Of a stretch of DNA of 10,392 nucleotides, positions 6,483 to 10,392 are shown piece after piece. This DNA is from Fidelibacterota bacterium. Lineage in GTDB: Bacteria > Marinisomatota > Marinisomatia > Marinisomatales > UBA1611. The stretch covers positions 1-10,392 of the forward strand of contig NZKX01000136.1 of assembly GCA_002694025.1 (NCBI GenBank), written 5' to 3'. Position 1 is the first letter of the stretch, and every line of letters starts with the position of its first letter. Position numbers and translations under genes: made by a program. Below the pieces are notes generated by a model that had not been told where the DNA came from, did no database searches, and saw only the letters and a list, made by a program, of their open reading frames with translations.

Positions 6483-7555
6483 TCTAATTCTTTAAGTACA
6501 TATGAATACATTTTTTCAATGTTAAATTCTTGATTAATCAATTCCTTTCCGTTGTTTTGTAAAATATTATAGAAATTTTTATCTGTTGATACTTTTATTA
6601 TCTTGTCTTTCCAATCTATGACACTATTATTTTCAAGAAATAGAATGTTTTCTGAATCAATAAATGATGTACTGTCCCAAAATCCTTTTGTTTTTGTTAT
6701 CAAAACTGGTGTGTTCATAGAAATTGATTGTAAAGCAACGCTTTGTCCACTAGGTTGATACGTTTGTCTGAGAGGAATTAGAGTAAGATAACTTGATTCA
6801 TAAAACTTTTTGATTTCTAAGTCACTTATTAAATTGTCATTCCAATTACCTTGTATTAGTTGTACATTTGGTAGATTTAAATTCTTTATTCTTTGAGTAA
6901 TAAAAATAAAATCAAAATCTTTCATTTCTTTTGCTAACTCTTTTATGAAGTCATAATCTCTGTTCACATCATTTCCAATAAATAAAAGATTTTTTTTGTC
7001 TGAAGTATTAGTTGGTGTCCAAAAATTTGTATCTATCGAAAAAGGAATATAAACAAATTTATCATTAAACTGAGGAAGTAATTTTTTAGCTTCTTCATAC
7101 TCATTTCTACTAATAAAAAATATTTTTTCAGATATTTTAAGGAAAAGACTAAAACAGTAACGTCCAAGTTGTTTTTTTGATTGATTTTCTACTAAACCCA
7201 TTGCAAAGGTGTAAAGTAAATTATTTTTGAAAAGTCTTTTGATAATTAAAATTGGAAGTATTGAAAAAGAAAGATTTTGATTTGTAGCAATTAATCCATT
7301 TGCTTTGAAAATAGTTTTTAAATGTATTGTTTTTAAAAAATTCTCTGTATAAATAGGCAGATTAGTTACTTTCCTAACAAGCTTAAATAAAAGGCCTGAT
7401 AATTTTTTTTCATTTAATTTATTTTCAATCATTCCTACGTTTTTGAAATTTGCTTCGAATTTATGAAATGTATAAAAGAATTCTTTTGGACCATTTGGTT
7501 CATTTTCAAGCCTATCTTTGCGACCTTGTTTAAAAATGAATATAATTTCTTTCAC
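6464..7555 (-). CDS. GT4-like glycosyltransferase lacking the usual E-x7-E glutamates
   Basis: With a GTG start at 7555 the protein has 363 residues and opens M-K-E-I-I-F-I-F-K-Q-G-R-K, a typical first strand of a GT-B enzyme. The ATG at 7588 would add 11 residues and overlap the divergent gene's start, so I prefer GTG; neither start has a clear ribosome binding site. The donor domain starts near 190 with L-L-F-I-G-N-D-V-N-R-D-Y-D-F (190-203). In place of E-x7-E it has Q-P-S-G-Q-S-V-A-L-Q (267-276), with glutamine where the second glutamate normally sits, followed by I-T-K-T-K-G-F-W-D. From memory this Q-P-S-G-Q-S-V-A-L-Q pattern marks a real GT4 subgroup rather than decay. It is a cytoplasmic enzyme with unknown sugar. 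It stands alone on the minus strand, with overlapping 3' ends on one side and a 19-base divergent gap on the other. Confidence 0.85.
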   Translation of the reverse strand: MKEIIFIFKQGRKDRLENEPNGPKEFFYTFHKFEANFKNVGMIENKLNEKKLSGLLFKLVRKVTNLPIYTENFLKTIHLKTIFKANGLIATNQNLSFSILPILIIKRLFKNNLLYTFAMGLVENQSKKQLGRYCFSLFLKISEKIFFISRNEYEEAKKLLPQFNDKFVYIPFSIDTNFWTPTNTSDKKNLLFIGNDVNRDYDFIKELAKEMKDFDFIFITQRIKNLNLPNVQLIQGNWNDNLISDLEIKKFYESSYLTLIPLRQTYQPSGQSVALQSISMNTPVLITKTKGFWDSTSFIDSENILFLENNSVIDWKDKIIKVSTDKNFYNILQNNGKELINQEFNIEKMYSYVLKELDQLNLE

Positions 7556-7574
7556 TCTACTAAGATACTTTAGT

Positions 7575-8945
7575 ATGTTAAAAAACATTCAAATTAATAA
7601 TTTATTTGAATATTTAAAAAAATTACTAATTCCAAAAAAAGAACAAAAAGTAATAATTTATGTCCTATCTCTTTTTTATCTAATCAATCTTTTATTTGTA
7701 ATAGTTTTTGGAAGGCCATTCGTAGGGATTTTAATTTTTAATCAACAATTAGGAAAAGCATATGTACTGGGTGGTGCAATTTCATTATTAATTATTCTTT
7801 TTATAAGTATATTTTTAAATAAAAAAATTCCAAAAGAAATAAGGATTTTGACAAATTCTTCAATCTTAATATTAATTGGTTTTGCTATATCTTTATTTTT
7901 AAATGATTTCCAACTAAATATGTATTTATTTAAGTCGAGTAGTTATATTTGGTCTTTAGGTTACATTGGGTTTGGTTACTACTTTTTAAGTAAAATAAAT
8001 AAAGAATTAATAGTTTTAGCAGTTATCCTCTCAGCATTTAGTTTATATTTTATAAGTGTTATAAATTACCCAAATTTTATAATTGATATTTTTATTTCTA
8101 ATTCTGATAAGTTTCAACTAGTAAAGGCTGCTGATTCGTTGTTAATTTTTGTGATACTTAATTTGATAGTTGATAAGTATTCAAATATTTCTGAAAATTT
8201 GAAATTGTCAATTTTGATGTTTTCTTTTGGCCTCTTCTTGCCATATTACATTTACCAAAGTAGAGGCTCTTTATTAGCTGCATTATTATTTTTTACAATA
8301 TGTGTTTTTTCATATAGAAAATTTATATTAAATAATTATTTAATTGTGTTTATTTATACTTTTGTGACAGCTCTTCTTTTTTATTTATCATCATATTCAA
8401 TTGCATTCATATCTGTAGATGAAGAGTTTATGCCTGAAAATTTTGCAGAGGCAAATACTGGAATAATTGACAATATCTTAACTGAGAAAGAGCCTAGAAG
8501 TGGTTTTCTTACATTTTATTTTGATAATGGAAGAATTAAGTCACTTGATGCAACGACAGATTGGCGACTGGATATATGGCAGGATTTATTGGATGATCTG
8601 AGTCTAAATGATAAACTTTTTGCTGGTTTTGGATATTCTGAACCTTTTGGAATTATGAGTGACCCATCAGAACCTGGAAGATTAGGACGAGATGGATTGA
8701 ATGAACATGTTCACAACTATTTTTTCAATATAATCGGACGTGGAGGATTATTACAATTAGCATTTTTCTTAATTTTTTATTTGTGTGTTTATATTGTGTG
8801 GAAAAGGAAAAATCTAAAATCAATTGACTTTGTAAAGTTATTTCTACCTATAATGATTGTTTCAAGTTTAGATGTAACAATGGAAGGTGTACATTTTCCT
8901 TTTATATTTTTAAGTTTCTTAGGTTATTTTCTTTCATCCGATTAA
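7575..8945 (+). CDS. O-antigen polymerase/ligase family membrane protein (Wzy/WaaL type)
   Basis: Starting at the ATG at 7575 the protein has 456 residues with about twelve hydrophobic segments. The first lies at 26-47 and the last at 435-454. A large soluble loop spans about 282-388, the layout of Wzy_C/O-antigen ligase family proteins. Matching motifs are Y-Q-S-R-G (227-231) at a membrane edge, W-R-L-D-I-W (330-335), F-A-G-F-G-Y (349-354), and H-V-H-N-Y-F (378-383) followed by G-R-G-G; the His-Asn pair is a hallmark of WaaL-like enzymes. It acts on the periplasmic face, joining lipid-linked repeats (polymerase) or moving glycan to an acceptor (ligase). Sequence alone does not separate the two; in a repeat-unit cluster polymerase is likely. 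A TTG at 7518 would add 19 residues but runs into the divergent gene. gmd follows after ten bases. Confidence 0.88.
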   Translation: MLKNIQINNLFEYLKKLLIPKKEQKVIIYVLSLFYLINLLFVIVFGRPFVGILIFNQQLGKAYVLGGAISLLIILFISIFLNKKIPKEIRILTNSSILILIGFAISLFLNDFQLNMYLFKSSSYIWSLGYIGFGYYFLSKINKELIVLAVILSAFSLYFISVINYPNFIIDIFISNSDKFQLVKAADSLLIFVILNLIVDKYSNISENLKLSILMFSFGLFLPYYIYQSRGSLLAALLFFTICVFSYRKFILNNYLIVFIYTFVTALLFYLSSYSIAFISVDEEFMPENFAEANTGIIDNILTEKEPRSGFLTFYFDNGRIKSLDATTDWRLDIWQDLLDDLSLNDKLFAGFGYSEPFGIMSDPSEPGRLGRDGLNEHVHNYFFNIIGRGGLLQLAFFLIFYLCVYIVWKRKNLKSIDFVKLFLPIMIVSSLDVTMEGVHFPFIFLSFLGYFLSSD

Positions 8946-8955
8946 AATTAATAAA

Positions 8956-9990
8956 ATGAAGAAGGCTTTTATAACTGGAATCACTGGCCAAGATGGTTAT
9001 TACTTATCAAAACTTCTTTTAGAAAATAATTATGAAGTACATGGAATAGTAAGAAGAGCTTCAAATTTTAATACATCTAGAATAGACCCATTAATTTCCA
9101 AATATTCAAAAGATAAAAAGCTCAATCTTTACTTCTCAGACTTATTAGATTCTTCATCTTTAGGAAACTTGATTTCAAAAATACAACCTGATGAAGTTTA
9201 TAACTTGGCTGCCCAATCCCATGTAGCAGTCTCTTTTAAAAATCCGATTTACACAATTGAGTCAGGTAATCTTGGAACTATTTCTATTCTTGAAGCTATA
9301 AGAAATCAAGATAAAGAGATAAAATTTTATCAAGCATCATCATCAGAAATGTATGGTGGTGAAGAAAAGGTGCCATTGAATGAGGAATCAGAATTTAATC
9401 CTAAGAGTCCTTATGCTGCTTCAAAAGTATTTTCCTTTAATGTATCAAAAATTTATAGAGAATCTTACAATATGTTCTGTACCAATGGAATATTGTTTAA
9501 CCATGAATCTCCATACCGTGGTGAAACATTTGTAACTAGGAAAATAACAAGAGCAGTAGGACGAATACATGTTGGTATTCAAGAAAAATTAACATTAGGT
9601 AACCTAGATTCAGAAAGAGACTGGGGGTTTGCAGGTGATTATGTTGAGGCTATGTGGAAAATAGTTAATCACTCAAATCCTGATGACTTTGTTATTTCAA
9701 CAGGAGAATCCCATTCAGTAAAAGAATTTTTAAAAATTGCTTTTGGATTTGTAAATTTAAATTACGAAGATCATGTAATTGTTTCTGAAAAATACTTTAG
9801 ACCCAACGAGGTAAACTATCTTTTAGGTAATTCATCTAAAGCAAAAAAAGAGCTTGGTTGGTCCCCAAAAACAAGTTTCAAAGATTTAGTAACAATGATG
9901 ATTGAGCATGATATTGAAATTGCAAAAAGCGAGAAAATATTATTAGATCAAAACTTAATGCTTCCGTCATGGGAATATTTTAAAGATTAA
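8956..9990 (+). CDS. gmd: GDP-mannose 4,6-dehydratase
   Basis: The 344-residue cytoplasmic enzyme converts GDP-D-mannose to GDP-4-keto-6-deoxy-D-mannose, the precursor of GDP-L-fucose, GDP-rhamnose or GDP-perosamine. It is an extended short-chain dehydrogenase: G-I-T-G-Q-D-G (8-14) binds NADP(H), V-R-R-A-S (32-36) is the usual R-R-S loop, and the catalytic set is S129, E131, Y153 and K157 (A-S-S-S-E and S-P-Y-A-A-S-K). The family normally has threonine where S129 stands, a conservative change. Substrate motifs N-H-E-S-P (182-186), R-G-E-T-F-V-T-R-K (188-196), G-N-L-D-S-E-R-D-W-G (215-224) and Y-F-R-P-N-E-V (280-286) are intact. It appears to lack a long insertion before Y-F-R-P found in the E. 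coli enzyme. There is no Shine-Dalgarno before the ATG. It lies ten bases after the polymerase/ligase gene, probably cotranscribed, and faces fcl tail to tail. Confidence 0.97.
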   Translation: MKKAFITGITGQDGYYLSKLLLENNYEVHGIVRRASNFNTSRIDPLISKYSKDKKLNLYFSDLLDSSSLGNLISKIQPDEVYNLAAQSHVAVSFKNPIYTIESGNLGTISILEAIRNQDKEIKFYQASSSEMYGGEEKVPLNEESEFNPKSPYAASKVFSFNVSKIYRESYNMFCTNGILFNHESPYRGETFVTRKITRAVGRIHVGIQEKLTLGNLDSERDWGFAGDYVEAMWKIVNHSNPDDFVISTGESHSVKEFLKIAFGFVNLNYEDHVIVSEKYFRPNEVNYLLGNSSKAKKELGWSPKTSFKDLVTMMIEHDIEIAKSEKILLDQNLMLPSWEYFKD

Positions 9991-9994
9991 ATAT

Positions 9995-10392
9995 TTATAG
10001 TCTTAAATTATCAATATTCTTAAGAAACCATTTATATGTAAGCTCTAAGCCATTTTCTAAATCAATTTCTGATTTCCAACCATAAGACTCTAACTTTGAA
10101 GAGTCTAAAAATTTTCTATTTATTCCATTGGGTTTCGTTGTATCAAATTTAATTTCACCTTTAAAGTTTGTAATTCTTTTAACAGTTTGAGCCAGATCCG
10201 AAATCGATATTTCTTGAGAACTTCCAACATTTAAGATAGTCTCTTTGATCTCATTGTCTAAGATAAATAGAATTGAACTTGATAAATCATCTACAAATAA
10301 GAATTCTCTTAGAGGTGAGCCATCACCCCATAAGTATATTTTCTCTTGGGCTGACTCTTGTGCATTATGAAATTTGTAAATCATTCCTGGGA
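9995..10392 (-). CDS. fcl: GDP-L-fucose synthase, C-terminal part (start outside window)
   Basis: The frame stays open to the window edge. About 131 C-terminal residues are visible and roughly 190 N-terminal residues, including the Rossmann G-x-x-G-x-x-G and Ser-Tyr-Lys catalytic set, lie beyond it. The ATG at 10384 is internal: it is preceded in frame by P-G, as in the family's V-I-P stretch. Diagnostic GDP-fucose synthase motifs are W-G-D-G-S-P-L-R-E-F-L and V-D-D (the Arg is the substrate-binding one), N-V-G-S-S, and K-P-N-G-I-N-R-K-F-L-D, followed by G-W and the C-terminal Y-K-W-F. The enzyme epimerises and reduces the Gmd product to GDP-L-fucose with NADPH. Its stop lies only four bases from the gmd stop, on the opposite strand, whereas the two genes are more often side by side in one operon. 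Confidence 0.95.
   Translation of the reverse strand, partial: PGMIYKFHNAQESAQEKIYLWGDGSPLREFLFVDDLSSSILFILDNEIKETILNVGSSQEISISDLAQTVKRITNFKGEIKFDTTKPNGINRKFLDSSKLESYGWKSEIDLENGLELTYKWFLKNIDNLRL

Noticed and set aside
7518..7574. TTG-started 19-residue extension of the polymerase/ligase
   Set aside because: It would lie within the divergent glycosyltransferase and is not needed: the ATG at 7575 leaves a complete first membrane segment.
1..10392. CRISPR array, tRNA, rRNA, insertion sequence or attachment site
   Set aside because: No regularly spaced repeats, no cloverleaf-like or conserved rRNA sequence, and no transposase, integrase or terminal inverted repeats were seen on either strand.

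Overview
This is a very AT-rich stretch of a bacterial genome. By eye it is below 30% G+C, and some hand-counted 60-base lines in the glycosyltransferase genes hold only 7-8 G/C. It carries a dense surface-polysaccharide (O-antigen or capsule type) gene cluster. The low G+C, the tight packing and the lack of any mobile element suggest a streamlined, possibly marine planktonic bacterium. I cannot name the taxon. A short Gmd without the long C-terminal insertion of the E. coli enzyme, together with several starts lacking a Shine-Dalgarno, would fit an actinobacterium, but this is weak inference.

Layout. 2-697 (+): 3' part of a multi-spanning membrane protein, probably a GT-C fold glycosyltransferase. 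694-3471 (-): an operon of a GT4 glycosyltransferase followed by an ABC exporter (permease-ATPase fusion) resembling lipid-linked oligosaccharide flippases. 3472-3522: a 51-base divergent promoter region. 3523-6482 (+): a GT4 enzyme, a GT2 enzyme, and a third glycosyltransferase gene split by a frameshift at a run of seven A. 6464-7555 (-): another GT4-like enzyme. 7575-9990 (+): a Wzy/WaaL-type O-antigen polymerase or ligase, then gmd. 9995-10392 (-): the C-terminal part of GDP-L-fucose synthase (fcl), cut by the window edge. No stretch over 300 bases lacks a gene. I saw no rRNA, tRNA, CRISPR, insertion sequence or clear factor-independent terminator.

How it fits together (inference from families). 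Gmd and Fcl convert GDP-mannose to GDP-L-fucose. The cytoplasmic glycosyltransferases build a repeat unit on a lipid carrier, and the ABC exporter could flip it. The Wzy/WaaL protein would polymerise it or ligate it outside, and the GT-C protein may decorate it from the outer face. The strand changes five times in 10.4 kb, with overlapping or nearly touching gene ends at every convergent junction. This looks like a mosaic, repeatedly reassorted glycan island. The most notable points are the A7 frameshift, the ABC protein without its Q-loop glutamine, and gmd and fcl lying tail to tail. I see no wholly new system.
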